From Burkholderia aenigmatica (GTDB taxonomy: Bacteria; Pseudomonadota; Gammaproteobacteria; Burkholderiales; Burkholderiaceae): a DNA stretch of 64,000 bases. Position numbers and translations under genes: made by a program. The stretch is taken from the NCBI RefSeq assembly GCF_902499175.1, contig NZ_CABVQC010000040.1:16496-80495 (forward strand), written 5' to 3'. A model generated the notes under the pieces. It was not told where the DNA came from. It ran no database searches and saw nothing but the letters and a program-made list of their open reading frames with translations. Positions 45,461 to 56,001 of the stretch are shown piece by piece; positions within the stretch are counted from its first letter, which is position 1; each line of letters opens with the position of its first letter.

Positions 45461-47308
45461 TCAGGCCGACTCGACGACGTCGATGATCTCGTCGCCGAAG
45501 CGCTCCAGCTTGCGCACGCCCATGCCGGGGATATGGCGCAGGTCGTCGATCGACTCTGGCGCATTGCGTGCGATCTCGGCGAGCGTCGCGTCGTGGAAGA
45601 TCACGTAGGCCGGCACGCCGTCCGTCTTCGCGGTTTCCGCACGCCATGCGCGCAGCGCATCCCACCGTGCGCGCTCACGCGTGCCCATGCCGGCCGTCGG
45701 ATCGACGCGCGTACCGCTGCGGCTCGACGACTGGCGCGTACGCTGCGGCTTCACGTAGCGGCGCAGCGTGACCTTCTCCTCGTTCTTCAGCACGGGCTTC
45801 GCGGCCTCGGTCAGCACGAGCGCGCCGAAGCCGCCATGATCGACGGCCAGGTAGCCGTACGCGACGAGCTGCCGGAAAATCGCGCGCCACTCCGGCTCCG
45901 ACAGCGACGCACCGATGCCGAACGTCGTGAGCTGGTCGTGGCCGCGCTGCAACACCTTCTCGGTGCGCCCGCCGCGCAGGATCTCGATCAGGTGGCTCGA
46001 GCCGAAATTGAAGCCGCTCGCGCGCTGCGCGCGGAACACGCACGACAGTGCCATCTGCGCCTCACGCGTTGCATCCCACGAAGCGGGCGGCTCAAGGCAC
46101 GTGTCGCAGTTGCCGCACGGCTTGCTCTCTTCGCCGAAGTAGTTCAGCAGCCGCACGCGGCGGCACGAGATCGTCTCGCACAGCCCGAGCAGCGCGTCGA
46201 GCTTCGACGTCTGGACGCGCTTGTGTGCGTCGTCCGCATCGGACTCGTCGATCATCTTGCGCTGCTGGACGACGTCGCCGAGACCGTACGCCATCCACGC
46301 ATTCGCGGGCATCCCGTCGCGGCCGGCGCGGCCCGTTTCCTGGTAGTACCCTTCGACGCTCTTCGGCAGATCCAGGTGTGCGACGAAGCGCACGTCCGGT
46401 TTGTCGATGCCCATGCCGAACGCGATCGTCGCGCACATCACGATGCCTTCCTCGCGCTGGAACATTTCCTGGTGCTTCTGCCGCACCTCGAACTCCATCC
46501 CTGCGTGATACGGCAGCGCACGCACGCCCTGCGCCTTCAGCCATTCGGCCGTTTCCTCGACCTTGCGGCGCGACAGGCAATAGACGACGCCCGCATCCGT
46601 CGTACCGTCGGCATTCGTGTGTTCGGCGCGGATGAAATCGAGCAGCTGCGAACGTGCGTTGTCCTTTTCGACGATCCGGTAGCGGATGTTCGGGCGATCG
46701 AAGCTCGACACGAACACGCGCGCGTCGTCGAGCGCGAGACGGTGGATGATCTCGTCGCGCGTGATGGCATCGGCCGTGGCGGTGAGCGCGACACGTGGAA
46801 CCGACGGGAACCGCTCGTGCAGCACCGACAGCTGGATGTATTCCGGGCGGAAATCGTGCCCCCATTGCGACACGCAATGCGCCTCGTCGATCGCGAACAG
46901 GCCGATCTTCGCGCGCTCGAGCAGGTCGAGGAAGCGCCCCGTCATCAGCCGTTCCGGTGCGACGTACAGCAGGTCGATTTCGCCTTCGCGCAACGCGCGC
47001 TCGGTCGCCGCGGCCTCGGCACCCGACAGCGTGGAATTGAGGTACGCCGCGCGCACGCCGACTTCGCTGAGTGCGGCGACCTGATCCTGCATCAGCGCGA
47101 TCAGCGGCGACACGACGATGCCCGCGCCCTGCCCGGCCTCGCGGCGCAGCAGCGCCGGAATCTGGTAGCACAGCGACTTGCCGCCGCCGGTCGGCATCAG
47201 CACGAGGCAATCGCCACCGCCGGCGACGTGTTCGACGATCTCGCCCTGCTGGCCGCGAAATGCGGGGTAACCAAATACTTCGTCGAGGATTTCGAGGGCG
47301 CGGGACAT
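45461..47308 (-). CDS. recQ: ATP-dependent DNA helicase RecQ
   Basis: A 615-residue 3'-5' helicase. The SF2 motor (about 10-340) has PTGGGKSLCYQIPAL, IDEAHCVSQWGHDFRPEY, ALTATAD and the arginine-finger region YYQETGRAGRDG. The RQC zinc site is seen as CGNCDTC with an upstream cysteine, followed by the winged helix. A C-terminal HRDC domain covers about 540-612. It works in recombination and replication-fork repair. It sits between rpoC and rpsL, separating the rif and str clusters, with a terminator on its upstream side. Confidence 0.97.
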   Translation of the reverse strand: MSRALEILDEVFGYPAFRGQQGEIVEHVAGGGDCLVLMPTGGGKSLCYQIPALLRREAGQGAGIVVSPLIALMQDQVAALSEVGVRAAYLNSTLSGAEAAATERALREGEIDLLYVAPERLMTGRFLDLLERAKIGLFAIDEAHCVSQWGHDFRPEYIQLSVLHERFPSVPRVALTATADAITRDEIIHRLALDDARVFVSSFDRPNIRYRIVEKDNARSQLLDFIRAEHTNADGTTDAGVVYCLSRRKVEETAEWLKAQGVRALPYHAGMEFEVRQKHQEMFQREEGIVMCATIAFGMGIDKPDVRFVAHLDLPKSVEGYYQETGRAGRDGMPANAWMAYGLGDVVQQRKMIDESDADDAHKRVQTSKLDALLGLCETISCRRVRLLNYFGEESKPCGNCDTCLEPPASWDATREAQMALSCVFRAQRASGFNFGSSHLIEILRGGRTEKVLQRGHDQLTTFGIGASLSEPEWRAIFRQLVAYGYLAVDHGGFGALVLTEAAKPVLKNEEKVTLRRYVKPQRTRQSSSRSGTRVDPTAGMGTRERARWDALRAWRAETAKTDGVPAYVIFHDATLAEIARNAPESIDDLRHIPGMGVRKLERFGDEIIDVVESA

Positions 47309-47628
47309 GAATGAGGACAGGGACGGCTAAACGATGACCGCAATTTTAACAACCCGCTCGCGCGACGCGTGGCGAATCGTGCAGTTTTGGCCGGTTGGCC
47401 AGGTTCGTTCGCGCGCATGACGGGCCTGCCAGGGCCGCGCTGCGAGTGATTGCGATGGCTGCGGCGGCACCTGCAGCCAGGCGGCGCCTGGCTCGCAAGC
47501 AACCTCCGGCGGCACGGTACAAGTCCGTCATGCGCGAGAACGACAGATGAAAAAAAACCGCCCGGCAGAACCGGGCGGTTTCGATGACAGCGATGACAGC
47601 AAGGCAAGGCGGCTCGCGCCGCCCGCGC
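47309..47628 (-). other. rpoC-recQ intergenic region
   Basis: A 320-base gap. It holds the rpoC terminator at its right end and presumably the recQ promoter; a TAAAAT box at 47348-47343 lacks a good -35. No reading frame in it is supported. Confidence 0.6.
47549..47582 (-). terminator. Rho-independent terminator after rpoC
   Basis: On the minus strand AAACCGCCCGG-TTCTG-CCGGGCGGTTT, an 11-base-pair perfect stem, runs into a T-tract. It lies 46 bases after the rpoC stop. Confidence 0.95.
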
Positions 47629-50600
47629 TTACTCGGCTGCCGGGTGTTGCTGCGGCTCTTCTGCCGGCGCGCTCGGCGTGCCGAAGTCGAATGCCTCTTC
47701 CGCTGCGATCTGGTCGAAACGCTCGCGATCCGACGATTCCTTCGCCTTGCGTGCCTTGTGGAACGCGAGACCCGTACCAGCCGGAATCAGACGGCCGACG
47801 ATCACGTTTTCCTTCAGGCCGCGCAGATCGTCGCGCTTGCCCATGATCGCCGCTTCGGTCAGCACGCGGGTCGTTTCCTGGAACGATGCCGCGGAGATGA
47901 ACGAGTCGGTCGACAGCGATGCCTTCGTGATACCGAGCAGTACGTTGTCGTACGAAGCCGGACGCTTGTCCTCGGCGATCATGCGATCGTTCTCGTCCAG
48001 CATGTCGGAACGCTCGACCTGTTCGCCCGGGATGAAGCGCGTATCGCCGTTGTCGGTGATCTGCACACGACGCAGCATCTGGCGAACGATCACCTCGATG
48101 TGCTTGTCGTTGATCTTCACGCCCTGCAGACGATACACGTCCTGCACTTCGTCGACGATGTAGCGCGACAGCGCCTCGATACCCTGCAGACGCAGGATGT
48201 CGTGCGGATCGGCCGGACCGTCCACGATCATTTCGCCCTTGTTGACGACCTGAGCATCGTGAACCAGAACCTGCTTTTCCTTCGCGATCAGGAACTCGTG
48301 CTGGTTGCCCTCGAGATCCGTGATGACGAGACGCTGCTTGCCCTTCGTGTCCTTACCGAACGACGTCGTACCGGTGACTTCCGCGAGAATGCCGGCATCC
48401 TTCGGCGAACGCGCTTCGAACAGTTCCGCCACCCGCGGCAGACCGCCGGTAATGTCACGCGTCTTCTGCGCTTCCGTCGGGATACGTGCGAGCACTTCAC
48501 CGACCTGCACTTGCTGACCGTCCTTCACGGTGATCAGTGCGCCGACCTGGAAGCCGATCTGCACCGCATGCTCCGTGCCCGGGATCTTCACTTCGTCGCC
48601 GTTCGCGTCGAGCAGCTTCACCTGCGGACGCACGCTCTTCGAAGCCTGCGAACCGCGGCGCTTCACGTCGATCACGACCAGGGTCGACAGACCGGTCACG
48701 TCGTCGATCTGCTTCGCGACGGTCACGCCTTCCTCGACGTTCTCGAACTTCACCGTACCACCGTATTCGGTGATGATCGGACGCGTCATCGGATCCCACG
48801 TCGCCAGCTGCGTGCCGGCCTTGATCGCCGCGCCGTCGAGCTGCAGCAGCGTCGCGCCGTACGGGACCTTGTGACGCTCGCGCTCGCGGCCGTAATCGTC
48901 GGTGATCAGCGCCTCGCCCGAACGGGAGATGACGATCTGCTCGCCCTTCGCGTTGGTGACGTAACGCATCGTCGCCGTGAAGCGCAGGATACCGTTGCTC
49001 TTCGCTTCGACCGACGAAGCCACTGCCGCACGCGATGCCGCACCACCGATGTGGAACGTACGCATCGTCAGCTGCGTGCCCGGCTCACCGATCGACTGTG
49101 CCGCGATCACGCCGACTGCTTCGCCGACGTTCACGAGCGAACCGCGGCCGAGGTCACGGCCGTAGCAGGCTGCGCACAGGCCGTAACGCGTTTCGCAGGT
49201 CAGCGGCGTGCGCACGCGCACTTCGTCGATGCCGAGGCGTTCGATTTCCTCGACCGCCGTTTCGTCGAGCAGCATGCCCGATTCGTACACCGTTTCCTGC
49301 GTTTCCGGGTTCACGACGTCCGCGACCGCAACGCGGCCGAGGATACGGTCACGCAGCGCTTCGACGACTTCACCGCCTTCGACGAGTGCCTTCATTGCCA
49401 CGCCGTTCGACGTGCCGCAATCGTCTTCCACCACGACCAGATCCTGCGTGACGTCGACGAGACGACGCGTCAGGTAACCCGAGTTCGCGGTCTTCAGTGC
49501 CGTATCAGCCAGACCCTTACGTGCACCGTGGGTCGAGATGAAGTACTGCAACACGTTCAGACCTTCGCGGAAGTTCGCGGTAATCGGCGTCTCGATAATC
49601 GAGCCGTCCGGCTTCGCCATCAGGCCACGCATACCGGCCAGCTGACGAATCTGCACCGCCGAACCCCGGGCGCCCGAGTCGGCCATCATGTAGATCGAGT
49701 TGAACGACTCCTGGCGGGTGGCGTTGCCGTCGCGGTCCGTCACTGGCTCCGTCGACAGCTGCTCCATCATCGCCTTGCCGACCGCTTCCGACGTTGCCGA
49801 CCAGATGTCGACCACGTTGTTGTAGCGTTCCTGCGCGGTGACGAGACCCGACATGTACTGGCGGTCGTACTCCTTCACCTTCTTCGCGGCGTCGCCGACG
49901 ATCGTTTCCTTCTGCGGCGGCACGAGCATGTCGTCGACGCAGATCGAGATGCCGGCGCGCGTCGCGAGACGGAAGCCCGACTGCATCAGCTGGTCGGCGA
50001 ACACCACCGTCGCGCGCAGACCGCACTTGCGGAATGCCGTGTTGATCAGGCGCGAGATTTCCTTCTTCTTCAGCGGCTTGTTCAGCACCGAGAACGGCAG
50101 GCCGTGCGGCAGGATCTCCGACAGGATCGCGCGACCGACGGTCGTCGCGTACAGCGAGATCTTCGGCACGAACGCCGGCGCGCCTTCCGACTTGTCTTCG
50201 TTGTGGACCATTTCGGTGATCCGCACGTTGACGCGCGAGGCCAGCTCGACTTCCTTGTTCTCGTACGCGCGGATCGCTTCCGACACGCCGGTGAACGACA
50301 GGCCTTCGCCCTTGCCGTTGATCGCTTCGCGGGTCGCGTAGTACAGACCCAGCACGATATCCTGCGACGGCACGATCGACGGATCGCCGTTGGCCGGGAA
50401 CAGCACGTTGTTCGACGCGAGCATCAGCGTGCGCGCTTCCATCTGCGCTTCGAGCGACAGCGGCACGTGAACGGCCATCTGGTCACCGTCGAAGTCGGCG
50501 TTGAACGCCGCGCAGACGAGCGGGTGCAGCTGAATTGCCTTGCCTTCGATCAGCACCGGCTCGAACGCCTGGATACCGAGACGGTGCAGCGTCGGCGCAC

Positions 50601-51873
50601 GGTTCAGCATCACCGGGTGCTCGCGGATCACCTCTTCGAGGATGTCCCACACCACCGGCGTCTGGTTCTCGACTTCCTTCTTCGCAGCCTTGATGGTCGT
50701 CGCGACGCCCATCACTTCCAGCTTGTTGAAGATGAACGGCTTGAACAGCTCGAGCGCCATCAGCTTCGGCAGACCGCACTGGTGCAGCTTCAGCGTCGGG
50801 CCGACCACGATGACCGAACGGCCCGAGTAGTCGACGCGCTTGCCCAGCAGGTTCTGACGGAAACGACCGCCCTTGCCCTTGATCATGTCGGCGAGCGACT
50901 TCAGCGGACGCTTGTTCGCGCCCGTCATCGCCTTGCCGCGACGACCGTTGTCGAGCAGCGAGTCGACGGCTTCCTGCAGCATCCGCTTTTCGTTGCGGAC
51001 GATGATTTCAGGTGCCTTCAGCTCGAGCAGGCGCTTCAACCGGTTGTTACGGTTGATCACGCGGCGATACAGGTCGTTCAGGTCCGACGTCGCGAAACGG
51101 CCGCCGTCCAGCGGCACGAGCGGACGCAGTTCCGGCGGCAGCACCGGCAGCACTTCGAGGATCATCCACTCGGGCTTGATGCCCGAGCGCTGGAATGCCT
51201 CGAGAACCTTCAGGCGCTTCGCGTACTTCTTGATCTTCGCTTCCGAGCCGGTGTTCTTCAGCTCGGTGCGCAGCGTCTCGACCTGCTCGTCGATGTTGAT
51301 CGCGCGCAGCAGTTCACGCACGCCTTCCGCGCCCATTTCGGCACGGAATTCGTCGCCGTATTCCTCGACCTTGTTGTAGTAATCCTCTTCGGTCATGATC
51401 TGCCGCGCCTTCAGCGGCGTCATGCCCGGTTCGATCACCACGTATGCTTCGAAGTACAGCACGCGTTCGATGTCGCGCAGCGTCATGTCGAGCACCATGC
51501 CCAGACGCGACGGCAGCGACTTCAGGAACCAGATGTGCGCGACCGGCGAGGCCAGTTCGATGTGGCCCATCCGTTCGCGACGCACCTTCGCCAGCGTCAC
51601 TTCGACGCCGCACTTCTCGCAGATCACGCCGCGGTGCTTCAGACGCTTGTACTTGCCGCACAGGCACTCGTAGTCCTTGATCGGCCCGAAGATCTTCGCG
51701 CAGAAGAGACCATCGCGTTCCGGCTTGAACGTACGGTAGTTGATGGTCTCCGGCTTCTTCACCTCACCGAACGACCACGAACGGATCTTGTCCGGCGAGG
51801 CCAGACCGATCTTGATCGCGTCGAAAACTTCTTCCTGTTGGACTTGCTTGAATAGATCGAGCAGAGCTTTCAT
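47629..51873 (-). CDS. rpoC: RNA polymerase beta-prime subunit
   Basis: A 1414-residue catalytic subunit. The N-terminal zinc site (CLCGKYKRLKHRGVICEKC, about 70-88) precedes the active-site loop NADFDGDQM with the three magnesium aspartates D460, D462 and D464. The bridge helix/trigger loop region and a second zinc site (CETRYGLCAACYGRD) follow. It starts 21 bases after rpoB. No frameshift or insertion is seen. Confidence 0.99.
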   Translation of the reverse strand: MKALLDLFKQVQQEEVFDAIKIGLASPDKIRSWSFGEVKKPETINYRTFKPERDGLFCAKIFGPIKDYECLCGKYKRLKHRGVICEKCGVEVTLAKVRRERMGHIELASPVAHIWFLKSLPSRLGMVLDMTLRDIERVLYFEAYVVIEPGMTPLKARQIMTEEDYYNKVEEYGDEFRAEMGAEGVRELLRAINIDEQVETLRTELKNTGSEAKIKKYAKRLKVLEAFQRSGIKPEWMILEVLPVLPPELRPLVPLDGGRFATSDLNDLYRRVINRNNRLKRLLELKAPEIIVRNEKRMLQEAVDSLLDNGRRGKAMTGANKRPLKSLADMIKGKGGRFRQNLLGKRVDYSGRSVIVVGPTLKLHQCGLPKLMALELFKPFIFNKLEVMGVATTIKAAKKEVENQTPVVWDILEEVIREHPVMLNRAPTLHRLGIQAFEPVLIEGKAIQLHPLVCAAFNADFDGDQMAVHVPLSLEAQMEARTLMLASNNVLFPANGDPSIVPSQDIVLGLYYATREAINGKGEGLSFTGVSEAIRAYENKEVELASRVNVRITEMVHNEDKSEGAPAFVPKISLYATTVGRAILSEILPHGLPFSVLNKPLKKKEISRLINTAFRKCGLRATVVFADQLMQSGFRLATRAGISICVDDMLVPPQKETIVGDAAKKVKEYDRQYMSGLVTAQERYNNVVDIWSATSEAVGKAMMEQLSTEPVTDRDGNATRQESFNSIYMMADSGARGSAVQIRQLAGMRGLMAKPDGSIIETPITANFREGLNVLQYFISTHGARKGLADTALKTANSGYLTRRLVDVTQDLVVVEDDCGTSNGVAMKALVEGGEVVEALRDRILGRVAVADVVNPETQETVYESGMLLDETAVEEIERLGIDEVRVRTPLTCETRYGLCAACYGRDLGRGSLVNVGEAVGVIAAQSIGEPGTQLTMRTFHIGGAASRAAVASSVEAKSNGILRFTATMRYVTNAKGEQIVISRSGEALITDDYGRERERHKVPYGATLLQLDGAAIKAGTQLATWDPMTRPIITEYGGTVKFENVEEGVTVAKQIDDVTGLSTLVVIDVKRRGSQASKSVRPQVKLLDANGDEVKIPGTEHAVQIGFQVGALITVKDGQQVQVGEVLARIPTEAQKTRDITGGLPRVAELFEARSPKDAGILAEVTGTTSFGKDTKGKQRLVITDLEGNQHEFLIAKEKQVLVHDAQVVNKGEMIVDGPADPHDILRLQGIEALSRYIVDEVQDVYRLQGVKINDKHIEVIVRQMLRRVQITDNGDTRFIPGEQVERSDMLDENDRMIAEDKRPASYDNVLLGITKASLSTDSFISAASFQETTRVLTEAAIMGKRDDLRGLKENVIVGRLIPAGTGLAFHKARKAKESSDRERFDQIAAEEAFDFGTPSAPAEEPQQHPAAE

Positions 51874-51894
51874 TGCTTTCTCTCCGTAGTCCGA

Positions 51895-54800
51895 TTAATT
51901 GCGGTCGAGATCGATATCGATACCGAGCGAGCGGATTTCCTTCACGAGCACGTTGAAGGATTCCGGCATGCCTGCATCGATCACGTGATCGCCCTTGACC
52001 AGGTTCTCATAGACCTTGGTCCGGCCGTTCACGTCGTCCGACTTCACCGTCAGCATTTCCTGCAGCACGTAGGACGCGCCGTACGCTTCGAGTGCCCACA
52101 CTTCCATTTCACCGAAACGCTGGCCACCGAACTGCGCCTTACCACCCAGCGGCTGCTGCGTGACGAGCGAGTACGGGCCGGTCGAACGCGCGTGCATCTT
52201 GTCGTCGACCAAGTGGTGCAGCTTCAGGTAGTGCATGTAGCCGAGCGTCACACGACGTTCGAACATTTCACCCGTGCGGCCGTCGTACAGACGGACCTGG
52301 TTCTTCGACGGGTTCATGCCGAGCTGTTCAGCGATGTCGTCCGGGAACGCGAGGTCGAGCATCTTGCCCATTTCTTCCTCGGTCGCACCGTCAAACACCG
52401 GCGTTGCGAACGGCACGCCTTCGCGCAGGTTCTTCGCGAGTTCGAGGATCTCTTCGTCGGTGAAGCTTTCCAGGTCTTCCTGGCGGCCCGAGTCGTTGTA
52501 GATCTTCGTGAGGAACACGCGCATTTCCTCGATCTTCGCCTGACGCTGCAGCATTTCGCCGATACGCCAGCCGAGGCCCTTCGCGGCCCAGCCGAGGTGC
52601 ACTTCCAGAACCTGACCCACGTTCATCCGCGACGGAACGCCCAGCGGGTTCAGCACGACGTCTGCCGGACGGCCATCGGCCATGTACGGCATGTCTTCGA
52701 TCGGGACGATCTTCGACACGACACCCTTGTTACCGTGACGGCCTGCCATCTTGTCGCCAGGCTGCAGGCGACGCTTGACCGCGAGGTACACCTTGACCAT
52801 CTTCAGCACGCCCGGCGGCAGTTCGTCGCCTTGCGTGAGCTTCTTGCGCTTCTCTTCGAACGCGAGGTCGAACTGGTGACGCTTTTCTTCGATCGAGTTC
52901 TTGATCGCTTCGAGCTGCGCCGCTGCTTCGTCGTCCGCGAGGCGGATGTCGAACCAGTGGTAGTGGTCGAGGTCTTCCAGGTAAGCCTGGTCGATCTTCG
53001 TGCCCTTCGCGAGCTTCTTCGGACCGCCGTTCGCGACCTTGCCCACGAGCATGCGTGCGAGACGCTGGAACGCGTCGCCTTCCACGATGCGCAGCTGGTC
53101 GTTCAGGTCAAGACGATAGCGCTTCAGTTCGTCATCGATGATCTGTTGCGCACGCTTGTCGCGCTGGATGCCTTCACGCGTGAACACCTGGACGTCGATC
53201 ACGGTGCCGCTCATGCCCGACGGCACGCGCAGCGACGTGTCCTTCACGTCCGAAGCCTTCTCGCCGAAAATCGCGCGCAGCAGCTTCTCTTCCGGCGTCA
53301 GCTGGGTTTCGCCCTTCGGCGTGACCTTGCCGACCATCACGTCGCCCGCTTCGACTTCCGCACCGATGTACACGATGCCCGATTCGTCGAGACGGCCGAG
53401 CTGGACTTCCGCCAGGTTCGAGATGTCGCGCGTGATTTCTTCCGGTCCGAGCTTCGTGTCGCGTGCAACGACGTTCAGCTCTTCGATGTGGATCGACGTG
53501 TAGCGATCGTCCGCAACGACCTTCTCCGAGATCAGGATCGAATCCTCGAAGTTGTAGCCGTTCCACGGCATGAACGCGATCAGCATGTTCTGGCCGAGCG
53601 CGAGCTCACCCAGGTCCGTCGAGGCGCCGTCGGCCAGCACGTCGCCGCGCGAGACCTTGTCGCCCATCTTCACGATCGGACGCTGGTTGATGTTCGTGTT
53701 CTGGTTCGAACGCGTGTACTTGATCAGGTTGTAGATGTCGACACCGACTTCACCTGCGACTGCTTCGTCGTCGTTCACGCGAATCACGATACGGCCTGCG
53801 TCGACATAGTCGACGACGCCGCCACGGAACGCCTGAACCGTCGTACCCGAGTCGACCGCACAGGTGCGCTCGATGCCCGTACCGACGACCGGCTTTTCCG
53901 GACGCAGACACGGCACGGCCTGACGCTGCATGTTCGAACCCATCAGTGCACGGTTCGCGTCATCGTGCTCAAGGAACGGAATCAGCGAAGCTGCCACCGA
54001 CACGATCTGCGACGGCGCAACGTCCATGTACTGGATACGGTCCGGCGTGACCATCATCGTTTCGCCGGCTTCACGCGACGACACGAGTTCGTCGATCAGC
54101 TGGCCGTTCTCGTCGATCGCGGCGTTCGCCTGCGCGATCATGTAACGGCCTTCTTCGATCGCCGACAGGTAGTCGATCTGGTCGGTCACCTTGCTGTCCA
54201 CGACCTTGCGGTACGGCGTCTCGAGGAAGCCGTACTCGTTCAGGTGCGCATACAGTGCGAGCGAGTTGATCAGACCGATGTTCGGACCTTCCGGCGTTTC
54301 GATCGGGCACACGCGGCCATAGTGGGTCGGGTGCACGTCGCGGACTTCAAAGCCTGCGCGCTCGCGCGTCAGACCGCCCGGGCCCAGTGCGGAAACACGG
54401 CGCTTGTGCGTGATTTCCGACAGCGGGTTGGTCTGGTCCATAAACTGCGACAGCTGCGACGAACCGAAGAACTCGCGGATCGCCGACGAAATCGGCTTCG
54501 AGTTGATCAGGTCGTGCGGCATCAGGTTTTCGCTTTCGGCCTGGCCGAGGCGTTCCTTGACCGCGCGTTCGACACGCACGAGACCCGCGCGGAACTGGTT
54601 TTCCGCCAGTTCGCCGACGCAACGCACACGACGGTTGCCGAGGTGGTCGATGTCGTCGACTTCGCCCTTGCCGTTGCGCAGCTCGACGAGGATCTTGATC
54701 GTCGCGAGGATGTCGTCGTCCTGCAGCGTCATCGGGCCGGTGATCTCGTCACGGCTGACGCGGCGGTTGAACTTCATACGGCCGACCTTCGACAGGTCGT

Positions 54801-56001
54801 ACGCTTCTTCGCTGTAGAACAGACGGTTGAACAGTGCCTCGACCGCTTCTTCGGTCGGCGGCTCGCCCGGACGCATCATGCGGTAGATCGCAATGCGCGC
54901 GGCAGTCCGGTCGGTCGTTTCGTCGACACGCAGCGTCGACGAGATGTACGGGCCCTGGTCCAGGTCGTTCGTGTAGAGCGTCTGGATGTCCTTGATGCCC
55001 GCTTCGCGCAGCTTCTCGAGCACGCTTTCCGTGACTTCGTCGTTCGCGCTCGCGATCACTTCGCCGGTATCGCCGTCGACGACGTTCTTCGCCAGCACGC
55101 GGCCGAGCAGATAGTCTTCCGGCACCGAGATGAACTTGGTCTTCGCGGCTTCGAGGTCGCGAATGTGCTTCGCGTTGATCCGCTTGTCCTTCTGGACAAT
55201 GACCTTGCCATCACGATCCGTGATGTCGAAACGCGCGACTTCACCACGCAGGCGCTCGGGCACGAACTCGAGTTGCGCGCCTTCGTCCATCAGCGTGAAG
55301 TTGTCGAACACGAAGAAGTTCGCGAGGATCTGTTCCGGCGTGAGGCCGATGGCCTTCAGCAGGATCGTGACCGGCATCTTGCGGCGACGGTCGACGCGGA
55401 AGTACAGGATGTCCTTCGGGTCGAATTCGAAGTCGAGCCACGAGCCGCGGTACGGAATGATCCGTGCCGAGAACAGCAGCTTGCCCGAGCTGTGCGTCTT
55501 GCCCTTGTCGTGTTCGAAGAACACGCCCGGCGAACGGTGCAGCTGCGAGACGATGACACGCTCGGTGCCGTTGATGACGAACGAGCCCGTCGGCGTCATG
55601 AGCGGCATTTCGCCCATGTACACTTCCTGCTCTTTCACTTCCTTGACGACCGGCTTGTTCGGCGATTCCTTGTCGAGGATGACAAGGCGGACCTTCGCGC
55701 GCAGCGCGGAGCAGTACGTCAGGCCACGCTGCTGGCATTCCTTGATGTTGAATGCCGGCGCGGACAACGCATAGCTCACGAACTCGAGGCGCGCGAAACC
55801 GTTGTGCGAAACAATGGGAAATACCGATGTGAACGCGGCCTGCAAACCTTCAGGCTTGCGTTGCGTGGCCGGCACATCGGCTTGCAGAAACGTGCTGAAT
55901 GATTCAAGCTGGGTAGCCAGCAAGAAAGGAACTTGGTGAACGATGGGGCGCTTCGCGAAACTCTTGCGAATGCGCTTCTTCTCGGTGAAGGAATATTGCA
56001 T
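51895..56001 (-). CDS. rpoB: RNA polymerase beta subunit
   Basis: A 1368-residue subunit. The rifampicin-binding region around residues 514-545 (SSQLSQFMDQTNPLSEITHK, then RRVSALGPGGL) has wild-type residues at the positions matching Escherichia coli D516, H526 and S531. Differences from that protein are Thr for Asn518 and Val for Ile530, not known resistance changes. The C-terminus (EIRSLGIDIDLDRN) is complete. It follows rplL after 377 bases that include an attenuator. Confidence 0.99.
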   Translation of the reverse strand: MQYSFTEKKRIRKSFAKRPIVHQVPFLLATQLESFSTFLQADVPATQRKPEGLQAAFTSVFPIVSHNGFARLEFVSYALSAPAFNIKECQQRGLTYCSALRAKVRLVILDKESPNKPVVKEVKEQEVYMGEMPLMTPTGSFVINGTERVIVSQLHRSPGVFFEHDKGKTHSSGKLLFSARIIPYRGSWLDFEFDPKDILYFRVDRRRKMPVTILLKAIGLTPEQILANFFVFDNFTLMDEGAQLEFVPERLRGEVARFDITDRDGKVIVQKDKRINAKHIRDLEAAKTKFISVPEDYLLGRVLAKNVVDGDTGEVIASANDEVTESVLEKLREAGIKDIQTLYTNDLDQGPYISSTLRVDETTDRTAARIAIYRMMRPGEPPTEEAVEALFNRLFYSEEAYDLSKVGRMKFNRRVSRDEITGPMTLQDDDILATIKILVELRNGKGEVDDIDHLGNRRVRCVGELAENQFRAGLVRVERAVKERLGQAESENLMPHDLINSKPISSAIREFFGSSQLSQFMDQTNPLSEITHKRRVSALGPGGLTRERAGFEVRDVHPTHYGRVCPIETPEGPNIGLINSLALYAHLNEYGFLETPYRKVVDSKVTDQIDYLSAIEEGRYMIAQANAAIDENGQLIDELVSSREAGETMMVTPDRIQYMDVAPSQIVSVAASLIPFLEHDDANRALMGSNMQRQAVPCLRPEKPVVGTGIERTCAVDSGTTVQAFRGGVVDYVDAGRIVIRVNDDEAVAGEVGVDIYNLIKYTRSNQNTNINQRPIVKMGDKVSRGDVLADGASTDLGELALGQNMLIAFMPWNGYNFEDSILISEKVVADDRYTSIHIEELNVVARDTKLGPEEITRDISNLAEVQLGRLDESGIVYIGAEVEAGDVMVGKVTPKGETQLTPEEKLLRAIFGEKASDVKDTSLRVPSGMSGTVIDVQVFTREGIQRDKRAQQIIDDELKRYRLDLNDQLRIVEGDAFQRLARMLVGKVANGGPKKLAKGTKIDQAYLEDLDHYHWFDIRLADDEAAAQLEAIKNSIEEKRHQFDLAFEEKRKKLTQGDELPPGVLKMVKVYLAVKRRLQPGDKMAGRHGNKGVVSKIVPIEDMPYMADGRPADVVLNPLGVPSRMNVGQVLEVHLGWAAKGLGWRIGEMLQRQAKIEEMRVFLTKIYNDSGRQEDLESFTDEEILELAKNLREGVPFATPVFDGATEEEMGKMLDLAFPDDIAEQLGMNPSKNQVRLYDGRTGEMFERRVTLGYMHYLKLHHLVDDKMHARSTGPYSLVTQQPLGGKAQFGGQRFGEMEVWALEAYGASYVLQEMLTVKSDDVNGRTKVYENLVKGDHVIDAGMPESFNVLVKEIRSLGIDIDLDRN

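Noticed and set aside
47584..51855. A 1423-codon open frame on the plus strand opposite rpoC, and similar giant frames opposite rpoB (51985-55902), fusA-tufA (40614-44108) and tufB (59947-61368)
   Set aside because: They are antisense shadows of highly GC-biased conserved genes. Their translations are rich in Arg, His, Asp and Val without conserved domains, and the minus-strand genes are unmistakable.
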